A DNA stretch of 64,000 bases from Marinobacter caseinilyticus (GTDB lineage: Bacteria > Pseudomonadota > Gammaproteobacteria > Pseudomonadales > Oleiphilaceae), in NCBI RefSeq assembly GCF_011074955.1, contig NZ_WUQJ01000037.1, positions 124,001 through 188,000 on the forward strand, read 5' to 3'. The stretch's first letter is position 1. The number at the start of each line of letters is the position of its first letter. Both the position numbers and the translations under genes were made by a program. The notes beneath the pieces were generated by a model that was not told the origin of the DNA, did no database searches, and saw only the letters and a program-made list of their open reading frames with translations. Positions 45,456-53,771 of the stretch are shown here, piece after piece.

Positions 45456-46181
45456 ATGACGTTCACTTCCCAATTGATCGAGGGACGCCTGATAAAGCGC
45501 TACAAACGTTTTCTTGCCGATGTCTGTCTGCCCGACGGGGCTATTGTCACCGCGCACTGTCCGAATACCGGGTCCATGTCGGGCTGCAAACCTGAGCAAG
45601 GGCGGGTATGGCTGACCGCTAACGATGACCCCAAACGCAAGCTTCGTTACACCTGGGAATTGGTGGAGGCACAGCCGGGGATGTTGGCGTGCATCAATAC
45701 AGCGCGGCCAAACCATCAGGCTCGATCCGCCATTGAGCAGGGGCGGATTGCCGGCCTGAGCGGCTACCGTCTCTGCCGGCCAGAGGTTCGTTACGGTCAG
45801 GAAAAAAGCCGGATTGATCTGCATCTCTCGGGTCACGACGAGTGGGCAGACGCCTGGGTAGAAGTCAAAAACGTGACCCTGTGCGAAGGTGGCACCGGGT
45901 ATTTCCCCGATGCAGTGACCACCCGGGGGCAAAAACACCTGCGGGAGTTAATGGGTCAGGCGGCTGCGGGTGAGCGTGCGGTGCTGTTGTTCTGTGTTAA
46001 TCATACCGGAATTCAACGCGTGCGCCCGGCGGACCATATCGATCCAACTTACGGCCGTTTGCTGCGGGAGGCGGCGGATGCTGGAGTGGAAATACTGGCG
46101 TGGCAGGCGGATTTAATGGTGGGCGGTGAACCCAGCGGATCGCTGGCTCTGGTCAGGAGCGTGCCGGTCAATCTGGAGTAA
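45456..46181 (+). CDS. sfsA: SfsA family DNA/RNA nuclease-like protein
   Basis: The start at ATG 45456, after CGGAG, gives 241 residues; the longer upstream frame is rejected. It has the N-terminal LIEGRLIKRYKRFLADV OB-like segment, HCPNTGSMSGC and a PD-(D/E)XK-like core with EVKNVTL. E. coli SfsA was found through maltose metabolism and binds DNA; its precise role is unsettled. It is divergent from dksA. Its last 14 bases overlap the convergent Rieske gene. Confidence 0.93.
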   Translation: MTFTSQLIEGRLIKRYKRFLADVCLPDGAIVTAHCPNTGSMSGCKPEQGRVWLTANDDPKRKLRYTWELVEAQPGMLACINTARPNHQARSAIEQGRIAGLSGYRLCRPEVRYGQEKSRIDLHLSGHDEWADAWVEVKNVTLCEGGTGYFPDAVTTRGQKHLRELMGQAAAGERAVLLFCVNHTGIQRVRPADHIDPTYGRLLREAADAGVEILAWQADLMVGGEPSGSLALVRSVPVNLE

Positions 46182-46533
46182 AGCGAACCCAAATATAGCC
46201 GTCTTGCTGACGAGTCTCAAGTGCCGTCAGGGCGTCGCCCTGGCAAGGGCCGGCGATGCAGTCGCCCCGGTCGGGGGTGAACAGGGCGCCATGGGTGGCG
46301 CATTGGATAAAGTGCCCGTCGGCCTCTTTGAAGCGGTTGGGCATCCAGTTCAGCTCAATGCCCAGGTGCGGGCATCGGTTGATGTAAGCGCAGGCTAGAT
46401 CGCCGTGCAGCAACACAAATCCGGGCGTATCCGACAGCGAAAACTGGGCGCAGGCGCCGTCAGCCAGATCTTCAACCCGGCAGGCGATCTGCCATTCGCC
46501 AGTTGCCGGAGTGCCGCCAATGCCAGTGTTCAT
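46168..46533 (-). CDS. Rieske [2Fe-2S] domain protein
   Basis: A 121-residue single-domain Rieske protein with both ligand boxes, CPHLGIEL and CATHGALF, at Cys-X-His spacing. No membrane anchor or signal is visible, so it is probably a soluble ferredoxin-like electron carrier of the NirD/BphF type. Its start overlaps the pentapeptide-repeat gene by four bases, indicating an operon, and its end overlaps sfsA on the other strand by 14 bases. Partner enzyme unknown. Confidence 0.88.
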   Translation of the reverse strand: MNTGIGGTPATGEWQIACRVEDLADGACAQFSLSDTPGFVLLHGDLACAYINRCPHLGIELNWMPNRFKEADGHFIQCATHGALFTPDRGDCIAGPCQGDALTALETRQQDGYIWVRFTPD

Positions 46534-46880
46534 TTGCCCACGTTATAACGCATGCGGGTTCCATGGTTCAGGGACATTACAATTTCATCGGCATGAAGGG
46601 CGATCGGAAACAGGCACCCTGATATTTTGGCGCCCGCAATGCTGGCCCCCTCGAGGTTTGCCTGGCTGAAATCGATACCGCGAATGTCGGCACCCCGGAA
46701 ATAACCGTGGCTGAGATCCAGACCGTCCGTATTCATACCCCGAAGGTCGAGGCCCCGGAAATCACCATGGGTAAAGCTGGGGTAGGACTCCAGCTTATCC
46801 TTGGCAGCGTTGAAGGCGTCGACGTTTTCATTTCTGAGCGCCAGATACAGCGGGGAATCAATGTGGCGAATATCTTCCAT
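46530..46880 (-). CDS. pentapeptide-repeat protein
   Basis: A 116-residue protein. After an N-terminal helical part (residues 1-35) come consecutive A(D/N)LXX-type repeats from about 38 to 88: GDFRGLDLRGMNTDGLDLSHG and onward to ISGCLF. About ten coils would form a short right-handed beta helix. Similar small proteins occur in many proteobacteria without known function; resemblance to gyrase-protecting Qnr proteins is only at fold level and it is much shorter. Coupled to the Rieske gene by a 4-base overlap. Confidence 0.85.
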   Translation of the reverse strand: MEDIRHIDSPLYLALRNENVDAFNAAKDKLESYPSFTHGDFRGLDLRGMNTDGLDLSHGYFRGADIRGIDFSQANLEGASIAGAKISGCLFPIALHADEIVMSLNHGTRMRYNVGK

Positions 46881-46916
46881 TAAACGGCTCCCTTCAGGGT
46901 TCGGTCAGAGACGGTG

Positions 46917-46950
46917 CTAATCGGACCCCGGGATGCCGGGGTCCGATTAG
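46917..46950. repeat. perfect 14-15-bp inverted repeat (hairpin)
   Basis: CTAATCGGACCCCG pairs exactly with CGGGGTCCGATTAG around a 6-nt loop (G-GATG-C, allowing a 15th pair). It lies between the pentapeptide gene promoter side and the stop of the phosphotransferase/ATPase gene. No T-run follows on either strand. It may stabilise an mRNA 3' end or act as a factor-independent terminator without a U-run. Confidence 0.7.
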
Positions 46951-46955
46951 CCCGG

Positions 46956-48533
46956 TCAGATCGGCATTAGGCCAAAATGTTGACGGATTCGGTCAGCCAA
47001 TGCCTCGGCGACATGGTCCTGTTCGGTATGAACGTGGATGGTATGGGTTTTCTCTCGGTCCGTCAGAGGCTCCAGCCAACCTTTTTGCTGATCTAGCAGG
47101 GTGACGTCCGCTTCCGAGGCATCGGCGGTGCGCGCCGACACCCATTTGCGGCGTAGTGCTTCCGGGGCTTCGCAATCGACGAGTGCAAACGGCACGCCCT
47201 GACTCTCCGCGACCTGTTCAAGCAAGTCGCGTTCATCGTGTTTCAGGTTGGCGGCATCAACGATCACCGGTACGCCCGCCATCAGAAGCTCCGCTGAACG
47301 CTGGGCCAAATGCGCGTAGGTTTTACGGGTGGCCTCATCGGTGTAAATGTTGTCATTCAGGCCGGACTTACTGCTGTCCAGCGGGGCAAGACCAAACAGG
47401 CGTTTGCGTTCCACGTCCGAGCGAAGGCGCACCAACCCGAGCTGGTAGGACAGGGCGCTGCTGACCACCGTCTTACCACTGCCGGATAATCCAGTGGTTG
47501 CCAGTAGGAAGTGATTGGGGATGTTGCCGTAGCTTTCGGCCAGGTTGGCATAGTCCTGATAGCGTTGCTTAAGACCGGCTTTCTCGGCGTCGCTCAACGA
47601 CGGATTGCCCAGCATGAACAGTGAAATCTTGGCCCTGACCATGGCGCGATAGGCCTTGTAGAGCGGTAGTAAAGGCACCCCGGCAAAATCGCCGCTGAAT
47701 TCCAGGTAAGTATTCAGCGCCCGGCTCGCCAAGGCATGCTCGCGCCGTGACTCCAGGTCCATCAACAAAAACGCGAAGTCGTTGATGACGTCAATCCAGC
47801 GAAACGGTTCGTTGAATTCAATGCAGTCGAAGACGGTAACCTCACCCTCATAAACGGTGATGTTTGCCAGATGCAGGTCACCATGGCACTCGCGGACATA
47901 GCCATTCTTGCGCCGGTGATTGATCAGGTCGTTCAAACGGTCGAACGTGCAGCGGGTCCAGTCTTCCAGGCGATCAACCTGAGCCAGCAGGGCTGTTTCG
48001 TCCAGCAGGGGCCGAATCTGGTCGAAATTCTCCTGCATCGCTGCGTAGACCGCTTGTGGCGTGCCGAGCGGCTTGTCGTCGGCGACTGAAGGCAACTTGC
48101 TGTGGAATTCAGCTGCTTGCCTGGCCAGGCTGGTCAGCAACTCTGGTGTCAGCCGGCCTTCCTCTTGCCGGCGATCCAACAAGTCCGATTGATCAAACTG
48201 ACGCATCCGAATGGCGTATTCGAACGGTTCGCCGCCGCCATTCAGTTGAGGCGCATCCGGGGTCCCGGTAATTGGCACGACATCAAGGTACAGTTTGTCC
48301 GCCAGCCGGCTGTTAAGCCGCAGCTCTTCCTCACAGAAATGTTTGCGTCGGGTCAGGGTGGAAAAGTCGAGAAAGCCAAAATCCATGGGTTTCTTGATCT
48401 TATAAGCATAAGGACCGGTGAGAATAACCCAGGAAATATGCGTCTCATGCACCTGAAAATCGGTCACTGGGTGGTCGTAAAGGGCCGGATTCTGCAATGC
48501 CTGAATCAGGCCACCTGTTGTCTCGTCACTCAC
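46956..48533 (-). CDS. APH-like phosphotransferase fused to a P-loop ATPase
   Basis: A 525-residue two-domain protein. Residues about 1-330 resemble aminoglycoside phosphotransferase/choline kinase folds: Brenner motif ECHGDLHLANI and the metal-binding segment VFDCIEFNE. Residues about 340-525 are a zeta-toxin/AAA-type kinase domain with Walker A GLSGSGKTV. Such fusions are widespread, lack any proven substrate and should not be read as antibiotic resistance genes. It is divergent from mrcB by 141 bp. Confidence 0.87.
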   Translation of the reverse strand: MSDETTGGLIQALQNPALYDHPVTDFQVHETHISWVILTGPYAYKIKKPMDFGFLDFSTLTRRKHFCEEELRLNSRLADKLYLDVVPITGTPDAPQLNGGGEPFEYAIRMRQFDQSDLLDRRQEEGRLTPELLTSLARQAAEFHSKLPSVADDKPLGTPQAVYAAMQENFDQIRPLLDETALLAQVDRLEDWTRCTFDRLNDLINHRRKNGYVRECHGDLHLANITVYEGEVTVFDCIEFNEPFRWIDVINDFAFLLMDLESRREHALASRALNTYLEFSGDFAGVPLLPLYKAYRAMVRAKISLFMLGNPSLSDAEKAGLKQRYQDYANLAESYGNIPNHFLLATTGLSGSGKTVVSSALSYQLGLVRLRSDVERKRLFGLAPLDSSKSGLNDNIYTDEATRKTYAHLAQRSAELLMAGVPVIVDAANLKHDERDLLEQVAESQGVPFALVDCEAPEALRRKWVSARTADASEADVTLLDQQKGWLEPLTDREKTHTIHVHTEQDHVAEALADRIRQHFGLMPI

Positions 48534-48674
48534 AAGCCTCTCCTTGAATGCGTGCTTTCGTTTGTGCGTATGGCAAATTGATGATTATTGGCGTCCCATC
48601 ATAACGGTGACATTACATAAATAACACAGAGATCATCAGCGCGTTGCCGGTGCTGTTTCGTTATAATCCCGGCC

Positions 48675-51002
48675 ATGAAAAAGTCGTCTGCTCCCAAAAA
48701 ACGTTCAAGTAAGCGCTCTCGCAACTTCGCCACCGATCGAAAAAGACGGTTCTGGCGCGTGGCGGGTCGTGTCATCCTGGTTGGCTTGGTCATTCTGACC
48801 GGCTGGGTGGTTTATCTGGATGCCGTGGTCACTTCCCGGTTTGAAGGGCGACGGTTTGAAGTGCCGTCGAGGGTCTATGCCCGCCCGCTCGAGCTGTATG
48901 AGGGAGCCAGTGTCAGCATCAGTGCGCTCAAACGGGAGCTGGAATTATCCGGTTATCGTCTTGGTGACGGCTCCCGGCGCGGCACCTACAGTCAGTCCGG
49001 CAACCGGTTCGTCATCAGTACGCGCGGATTCGTGTTTGCAGATGGTCGGGAGCCGAAGCGCCGATTGGCTCTTTCTGTATCCGGTGATCGGGTTGCCAGT
49101 TTGAGAGTAATGAAGGGCTCCAATGACCCGGTGGTGCGTCTGGAACCGGCGCAGATTGGTGGTATCTACCCGGCCCACAAGGAGGATCGGGTATTGGTCA
49201 AACTGGAGGATTTGCCAGCGGCGCTGGAGCCTGCGCTATTGACTGTCGAGGATCGCGAGTTCTATCAGCACGTTGGCGTCTCGCCTTACGCCATTGCCCG
49301 TGCGCTCTGGGTCAACGTGCAGGCGGGGCGAGTGGTTCAGGGTGGCAGTACCCTGACGCAACAGCTGGTCAAGAATTTCTATCTGACCCGGGATCAAACC
49401 CTGATACGGAAAGGCAACGAAGCACTGATGTCGTTGCTGCTTGAACTGCATTATGACAAGTCCGACATCCTGGAAACCTATCTCAATGAGGTTTATCTGG
49501 GGCAGGCCGGAACCCGCAGTATTCACGGCTTCGGTTTGGCCAGCCAGTTCTATTTTGGGTCGTCGCTGGGAGAGTTGAGCCTTGATCAGGTCGCGCTTCT
49601 GGTCGGGCTGGTGAAGGGGCCGAGCTACTACGACCCGCGCCGACACCCGGAACGGGCCTTGCAGCGCCGCAATCTGGTCATTGACACGATGCAGGACAAC
49701 GGCGTGATCGATAACGCCAGCGCTGGCAAGGCCCGGGCAAAGCCATTGGGTGTCGCGGCCAAACCCTCCTATTCTGAAAATCGCTACCCGGCCTATATCG
49801 ACCTGGTCCGGCGCCATTTGGCCAGGGATTACAAACAGGACGATTTGCAGAGCGAGGGCCTGCGTATCTTCACCACGCTGAATCCGGTCATTCAGTATGC
49901 GGCGGAATACGCGGTTGCAAACACCTTGAAGCGCATGGACAACGGACAGGGCGAGTCGTCGCTCGAAAGCGCCATGGTGGTGACGTCCAGGGACAGTGGT
50001 GAGGTGCTGGCGTTGGTGGGTGGGCGTGACCCGCAATACGCCGGCTTTAACCGTGCGGTGGATGCCCAGCGCCCCATTGGCTCGCTGATTAAGCCATTTA
50101 CCTACCTGACGGCACTCCGGCAGCCGGATCGCTACACGCTGATCTCCACCATCGACGACCGCAAGTTTGCTCTGGTGTTTGACGATGGCAGGCGCTGGGA
50201 ACCCAAAAACTACGGTGGGGACGAGCACGGCGAGGTGCCCCTGCATCGCGCCTTGTCGCACTCCTATAATTTGTCCGCGGTCCGCGTAGGGTTGGATGTG
50301 GGCGTCGACTCGGTGATTGAAACACTGCAAAACCTTGGCATGACCGACCCGGTTTCGGAATACCCGTCAATGTTGCTGGGCGCGGTACCAATGAGCCCGG
50401 TCACTGTCGCGGCCCTATACCAGGGTTTGGCGACATCCGGCTTCAATACCCCGCTTCGTACGATCCGGGAGGTCACCACAGCGCAGGGCGAATCCTTGTC
50501 TCGCTACAGTCTGGCGGTTGATCAGGTGGTGGACCCGTCTGCCGTGCATCTGGTGCAATACGCCATGCAAGAGACCATGCGAGAAGGCACCGGCCAGTCG
50601 GCTTATCGCACGGTGCCGTCGGCTCTGGGCCTTGCAGGTAAAACCGGGACCACGGATGATGGTCGAGACAGCTGGTTTGCTGGATTCAGTGGTGATTTGC
50701 TGGCGGTGACCTGGGTTGGGCGCGACGACAATGGCCCCACTTCTCTGACCGGCGCGACCGGCGCATTGCCGGTATGGTCGAATTTTATGGCGCAAGTGCC
50801 GCAACACGGATTTTCGCCGGTGGTGCCGGACGGCGTGCAATACCACTGGGTAAACTCCGAACGCATCGCATTGACCGATGAGCACTGCGCGAACGCACGA
50901 TACATGCCGTTCATTACCGGCAGTGAACCGCAACAGCGGGTGAACTGTTCGGGCAATATGACGCGGCGTTTACGAGGCTGGTTTGAAGGATTGTTCGAAT
51001 GA
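48675..51002 (+). CDS. mrcB: bifunctional penicillin-binding protein 1B
   Basis: Peptidoglycan glycosyltransferase/transpeptidase of 775 residues. It has a basic cytoplasmic N-terminus, one membrane helix (about 31-52) and a UB2H domain (about 75-160) that docks LpoB-type activators. The GT51 domain has VEDREFYQHVGVSPYAIARA and GGSTLTQQLVKNFYLT. The transpeptidase domain has active Ser470 in SLIK, SHSYN and KTG at 656. The gene ends in a 4-base overlap with a lipoprotein gene, which could encode a partner, as LpoB does for E. coli PBP1B, though the proteins are not similar. Confidence 0.95.
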   Translation: MKKSSAPKKRSSKRSRNFATDRKRRFWRVAGRVILVGLVILTGWVVYLDAVVTSRFEGRRFEVPSRVYARPLELYEGASVSISALKRELELSGYRLGDGSRRGTYSQSGNRFVISTRGFVFADGREPKRRLALSVSGDRVASLRVMKGSNDPVVRLEPAQIGGIYPAHKEDRVLVKLEDLPAALEPALLTVEDREFYQHVGVSPYAIARALWVNVQAGRVVQGGSTLTQQLVKNFYLTRDQTLIRKGNEALMSLLLELHYDKSDILETYLNEVYLGQAGTRSIHGFGLASQFYFGSSLGELSLDQVALLVGLVKGPSYYDPRRHPERALQRRNLVIDTMQDNGVIDNASAGKARAKPLGVAAKPSYSENRYPAYIDLVRRHLARDYKQDDLQSEGLRIFTTLNPVIQYAAEYAVANTLKRMDNGQGESSLESAMVVTSRDSGEVLALVGGRDPQYAGFNRAVDAQRPIGSLIKPFTYLTALRQPDRYTLISTIDDRKFALVFDDGRRWEPKNYGGDEHGEVPLHRALSHSYNLSAVRVGLDVGVDSVIETLQNLGMTDPVSEYPSMLLGAVPMSPVTVAALYQGLATSGFNTPLRTIREVTTAQGESLSRYSLAVDQVVDPSAVHLVQYAMQETMREGTGQSAYRTVPSALGLAGKTGTTDDGRDSWFAGFSGDLLAVTWVGRDDNGPTSLTGATGALPVWSNFMAQVPQHGFSPVVPDGVQYHWVNSERIALTDEHCANARYMPFITGSEPQQRVNCSGNMTRRLRGWFEGLFE

Positions 51003-51559
51003 TGTTAAGACAGATTTTAATCGGTGGCGGGCTCGCAGCGAGCCTGGTGCTGGCAGGTTGTGCCAGCCCGGGTGGTTCGATTTACGTGCCGGCCAGCCAG
51101 TCTCCGGACTACGACCGGGCACCGGCGCCGCCCCAAACCACGGAATCGGGCAGTCGCGTAAAAAAGTCGGAACAACCGGCTGAAACCGAGGTCATTGACC
51201 GAGACACTGCCCCTCGCCATCAGGAGCAGGGTGAATCGCTGTCGCCCGCTGCGGCCAGTCTGATGCGAGAAGCGAGTTCGCTGTTGGCACAAGGTGATCC
51301 CCGCGGTGCCGTCAGCAAGCTGGAGCGAGCGCAGCGTATCTCCCCCCGTTCTGCCGAGATCTACTACAAACTGTCAGAAGCCTATGTGGCGCTTGACCAG
51401 TTGGGTGCTGCGGAACAGTTCACGTTGAAGGGGCTGTCGCTAGCTGGCAGCAACACGGGTTTGCAGCGGGCGGGCTGGATGTTGCTGGCGGATATCCGGC
51501 GGGCAACCGGTAACACCGCTGGGGCTGATCACGCGGAAGCTCGGGCTGATGCCTTGTAA
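50999..51559 (+). CDS. TPR-containing lipoprotein
   Basis: A 186-residue lipoprotein: signal peptide with lipobox LAGC (Cys21), a Pro/Ser-rich linker to about residue 85, then TPR-like helices (AASSLLAQGDPRGAVSKLERAQRISP, SAEIYYKLSEAYVALDQ). The residues after Cys are Ala-Ser, so outer-membrane sorting is expected. Coupled to mrcB by overlap. TPR lipoproteins such as LpoA activate class A PBPs, so a role as PBP1b partner is a reasonable inference. A similar gene follows mrcB in Pseudomonas. Confidence 0.85.
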   Translation: MMLRQILIGGGLAASLVLAGCASPGGSIYVPASQSPDYDRAPAPPQTTESGSRVKKSEQPAETEVIDRDTAPRHQEQGESLSPAAASLMREASSLLAQGDPRGAVSKLERAQRISPRSAEIYYKLSEAYVALDQLGAAEQFTLKGLSLAGSNTGLQRAGWMLLADIRRATGNTAGADHAEARADAL

Positions 51560-51566
51560 TAACTGC

Positions 51567-51596
51567 AAAAAAAAAGCCCCTGACAGGTCAGGGGCT
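51567..51596 (-). terminator. terminator of the DUF4382 gene
   Basis: Read leftward: a 10-bp stem AGCCCCTGAC/GTCAGGGGCT with a very short loop, followed by nine T residues. On the plus strand it has no T-run, but the hairpin could still help end the mrcB transcript. Confidence 0.8.
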
Positions 51597-51617
51597 CCGA
51601 TTTAGCATTTCCGACGC

Positions 51618-52547
51618 TTAAGGCACGAGCGGAATGGCATTTGCCTCAGTTGTTGTGCTGGCAATGACCGTTACGTTTTGCGTGCCCTCAAATTCCAGGG
51701 CATCGTCCAATTCGTTGTCGTCGAGCTGGCAGCTGTAGCTGAGGGTGTAATCGTCCGCGGGCAGAAATGCGGCGGTGTAGTTGTAAAGCCCGTCGTTGTC
51801 CAAATCCGCAACAGGAATGGCGAGCAATGGGCCGCCTTCAGTGGTGACGTTGATATCCGTGGGCGTCACGTCGGCACCTCGGTAGATGTATACAGCACCG
51901 GCGTAATCTGCGCTGCAGTTTGCGAGGGCGTCATCACTGCTTCGGGTCTGTTGAATGGTGACATAATCGACCTCGCCTTCGATGGCGCCGACCTGCAGGT
52001 TATTGACCAAGCGCAGGGATGGCTTCAGCAAATAGTCGGCCAGCGATTCGCCTGTCGGATTAACAATTGATTTCCGGACATCAAAATCAACGGTGAAGCC
52101 GGTCGAGGTGTCCGCTGCCACAAAGAAATCACCCTTGAGCTTGAGTCCGCTCGATTCTCCTGACGGCACAGCAAGGCTGGCCTCGACATCGGGTTGATCC
52201 TTGAGTACGACAAAAGAGTCAGCGGTGTTGACGAGAAGTCTCAGTTCCGAGTATTGACCCGCCGGTACTTCTTCATCGGTAATCAACGGCTCGCTCAGAC
52301 CACCCTGCAAATCCAGCAGGTTCCAGGCTTTGGGCTCATCAAATGTAAATTTAACCCAATCTCCGTCGACCGGCTTAAGAGAAATGCCGATAAAGGAGAC
52401 GGTCACATTGGTGAATTCCATCGCGGGTGCGTCGGTAACGCCGACGGATACTGAGCCGGTAGAGCCAACATCGCTGCCACCGCCGCCACAGGCGGTCAAA
52501 GCACCCGTCAGAGCTATTACGCTTAAATACGTCATCGAAGTTTTCAT
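51618..52547 (-). CDS. DUF4382 domain lipoprotein
   Basis: A 309-residue lipoprotein with lipobox LTAC (Cys20) followed by GGGGSD. Residues about 30-160 match the DUF4382 pattern: GSVSVGVTDAPAMEFTNVTVSFIGISL and GQYSELRLLV. The C-terminal half looks like a carboxypeptidase-regulatory or Ig-like beta domain. It is acidic overall. The function is unknown; related proteins occur in marine bacteria. AAGGAT precedes the ATG by about 7 bases. It lies downstream of the lipase on the same strand, 269 bp apart. Confidence 0.85.
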   Translation of the reverse strand: MKTSMTYLSVIALTGALTACGGGGSDVGSTGSVSVGVTDAPAMEFTNVTVSFIGISLKPVDGDWVKFTFDEPKAWNLLDLQGGLSEPLITDEEVPAGQYSELRLLVNTADSFVVLKDQPDVEASLAVPSGESSGLKLKGDFFVAADTSTGFTVDFDVRKSIVNPTGESLADYLLKPSLRLVNNLQVGAIEGEVDYVTIQQTRSSDDALANCSADYAGAVYIYRGADVTPTDINVTTEGGPLLAIPVADLDNDGLYNYTAAFLPADDYTLSYSCQLDDNELDDALEFEGTQNVTVIASTTTEANAIPLVP

Positions 52548-52816
52548 AATACAAATCCTTGTCGTGAACTCTTATTTTATCATAGGACAAAATACGTCAC
52601 GTAAAAGTGTACAGGTGTGCCGCCTTGTGCGTCCTTGCGGGATAATTAAAGCCAGGCAATGGAATGTAACCGGCAATCAGTGGAGGAGGTACAAATGGGG
52701 GGCGGTTTGGGTCAGGTGGTGGGTGGCCCCAGGAGCGTGCAGTTCCGACGGGTACTTTCGTTTTATCACAAAACAGAGCGGTTGCAGGGTGAACCGCTCC
52801 ATCCCGGAGTCTGTGC

Positions 52817-53737
52817 TTACAGGCCGGCGTTTTTCAGACGGTTGGCCTGTTGACGAAACACGGTTTTGGGGTCGGTTTCAAACAGACTGTGCAGGCCGAG
52901 GGCCTGATTCACTTCATCCAAGTGGTTCATAAAGTAGTTGTCACGAATAACCTTGCCAAAGTGGTTGCTGCAGCGGCCAACCAGGCCGTCGTTGGCACTG
53001 AAGCCGAACGCCAGGCTGGTGGTGCCAAGCAGTGCATCCGAGGGGTCCAGAACATTGGTCAGGACGCCGGTGCCGCCCCAAGAGTAGAAACGCACGCCGT
53101 TGGCGGAATAGGCCCCTTCGCCACAAGCGCTGTTTGGCATACCGGCCGGTGCGAAGTTGTTGAATTCCGTGCTGCCCTGGCTGGTCAGTGAATACAGGCT
53201 GGAACTCAGGTCCTGATTGTAACCTCCGCCGGAGAGCAAATCGATCAGGCCGCCAAGTGCGTTGCCCAGGCTGGCGGCAAAGCTCTCTGCGGGGGATCCG
53301 TAAATCAGGTCAGCAACGGGGGAGCCTCTGTGAGGTGAGCCCACCGATGTAACGGAGGCCACCAGGTCAGGCCGGACCCGGGCGATGTAGCGTGCGGTTG
53401 GACCACCATGGCTGTGACCAATCAGGTTAACTTTGCCGTGGATCGCCGCAATGGCCTGGATCTGCGGTAGGAGCGCTTCGCCCCGTGCAATGGTGCTGTC
53501 CAGCGCTGGGACTTGGGTGGTGTAAACCTCGGCACCGTAACGGTTCAGTTCTTCGGTGATGCCATACCAATAGTCGACGCCGACAATGGAGTCAAAGCCG
53601 AACATGCCGTGGACAAGAACGATCGGGTATCGGGTCTCCGTATAATCTGAAGGGGTTGAATCCCACCACCAGGCCATGGTCGGAGCTGACCACGCCATGA
53701 CGCACAGCAACGCCATGAGTTTCCATAATTTGTTCAT
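52817..53737 (-). CDS. lip: secreted triacylglycerol lipase, family I.1 (LipA-type)
   Basis: A 306-residue precursor with a signal peptide (cut after about Ala22). The mature enzyme starts near the family motif YPIVLVHGMFGFDSI (oxyanion HG at 43-44) and has the nucleophile Ser109 in GHSHGG. VDYWYGI, a Cys pair (CGEGAYSANG and GRCSNH) for the single disulfide, DPSDALLG and RDNYFMNHLDEVNQ closely follow Pseudomonas aeruginosa LipA. Export by type II secretion is expected. Family I.1 lipases normally need a foldase (Lif) encoded next door; none is in this window. The leader has a Crc-type CA motif. Confidence 0.93.
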   Translation of the reverse strand: MNKLWKLMALLCVMAWSAPTMAWWWDSTPSDYTETRYPIVLVHGMFGFDSIVGVDYWYGITEELNRYGAEVYTTQVPALDSTIARGEALLPQIQAIAAIHGKVNLIGHSHGGPTARYIARVRPDLVASVTSVGSPHRGSPVADLIYGSPAESFAASLGNALGGLIDLLSGGGYNQDLSSSLYSLTSQGSTEFNNFAPAGMPNSACGEGAYSANGVRFYSWGGTGVLTNVLDPSDALLGTTSLAFGFSANDGLVGRCSNHFGKVIRDNYFMNHLDEVNQALGLHSLFETDPKTVFRQQANRLKNAGL

Positions 53738-53751
53738 TTATGCACCTACAG

Positions 53752-53771
53752 TTTGTTGTTGTCTTTGTTTT
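53752..53771 (-). promoter_or_regulatory. CA motif (candidate Crc/Hfq site) in the lipase leader
   Basis: On the minus strand the leader reads AAAACAAAGACAACAACAAA, with AACAACAA (53760-53753) ending 15 nt before the ATG and just upstream of the AGGTG ribosome site. It is an exact match to AAYAAYAA. Confidence 0.6.

Noticed and set aside
46956..48533. Antibiotic resistance by aminoglycoside phosphotransferase
   Set aside because: Only the kinase fold is shared; the fused P-loop domain and chromosomal setting point to a housekeeping or unknown role.
49236..50330. 364-codon frame opposite mrcB
   Set aside because: Antisense shadow; mrcB has all PBP1b motifs.
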